A DNA stretch of 31,095 nt from JAFGSZ01 sp964492185. Lineage in GTDB: Bacteria > Bacteroidota > Bacteroidia > Bacteroidales > UBA10428. The stretch is from NCBI GenBank assembly GCA_964492185.1, contig CAZBJH010000025.1, positions 1 through 31,095 of the forward strand, read 5' to 3'. The position numbers and the translations under genes were made by a program. Positions 30,952-31,095 of the stretch are shown here, one piece after another (within the stretch, counting starts at the first letter, position 1; every line of letters starts with the position of its first letter). Below the pieces are notes generated by a model. That model had not been told where the DNA came from, did no database searches, and saw only the letters and a list, made by a program, of their open reading frames with translations.

Positions 30952-31095
30952 TCTGCATTATTGGCTTCACCGGGCTAATGATTAAAAAAATGAAACCCTC
31001 ATCCTTAAGGTATTTAATTTAAATAGTACAAAGAAAATACGACATGAATATATACTAAGAACTTATTATGTAGGGATGAGGGTTCACCGAGCACC
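30952..31095 (+). repeat. Repeat family C, right-edge copy
   Basis: CATTATTGGCTTCACCGGGC leads into ATGAAACCCTCATCC, the AT-rich body with GTACAAAG and GACATGAATAT, then GGATGAGGGTTCACCGAGCACC. It is cut by the window end. The stretch between the tRNA and this copy (30801-30951) shows no gene. Confidence 0.75.

Overview
The window looks like chromosomal DNA of a member of the Bacteroidota. It is AT-rich between genes, several genes are preceded by the Bacteroidota -7 box TAnnTTTG, Shine-Dalgarno sequences are weak, and the gene families (DUF3795, CarboxypepD_reg-like, DUF4143 ATPase, MacB/FtsX-type permease beside an NtrC-type regulator, UxaE) are typical of that phylum. No phage, plasmid or CRISPR signature was found. 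There is one tRNA, Arg(ACG), and the DNA is unusually rich in short palindromic interspersed repeats.

Left part (1-8.5 kb), sugar acids. A tagaturonate/fructuronate epimerase (UxaE-like, minus strand) is divergent from a LacI-type regulator. The space between them holds two matching palindromic operators with centres 74 bp apart. Downstream on the plus strand come an SDR-type fructuronate reductase (mannonate oxidoreductase), a LarA-superfamily nickel-dependent 2-hydroxyacid epimerase, PdxB (erythronate-4-phosphate dehydrogenase) and 6-phosphogluconate dehydrogenase. D-mannonate and D-gluconate are C2 epimers, so these genes suggest tagaturonate -> fructuronate -> mannonate -> gluconate -> (an unseen kinase) -> 6-phosphogluconate -> ribulose-5-phosphate. 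This would bypass the usual UxuA/KDG route. It is the most interesting hypothesis here.

Middle part (8.7-19.4 kb), accessory. It holds a crotonase-fold protein, small unknown proteins, a self-inhibited Fic AMP-transferase, a frameshifted FAD oxidoreductase remnant, a von Willebrand A lipoprotein, an AAA/DUF4143 ATPase under two identical operator-like palindromes, a polytopic GT-C-like membrane protein and a carboxypeptidase-regulatory-domain secreted protein.

GC-richer block (19.4-24.7 kb). A response regulator and histidine kinase of the NtrC/NtrB type form a minus-strand operon divergent from an FtsX/MacB-type permease. The permease is preceded by a good sigma-54 promoter match and an upstream dyad, so the three genes look like one signalling-output unit.

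Right part (24.9-31.1 kb). It contains a DUF3795 protein, a NUMOD1-like small protein, diphosphomevalonate decarboxylase, ATP-dependent phosphofructokinase, a DUF1972-type glycosyltransferase, a GroES-like co-chaperone and tRNA-Arg.

Repeats. Five copies of two related MITE-like elements (A about 142 bp, B about 165 bp) share AGTGTCTGTC-type terminal inverted repeats; four of the five have 4-bp AT-rich direct repeats at their flanks. Other families are a pair of about 210 bp in opposite orientation (6.75 kb and 25.7 kb), a family at both window ends and at 5.35 kb, and a direct repeat of about 105 bp (14.63 and 19.27 kb). All identifications rest on reading the sequence; no database search was run.
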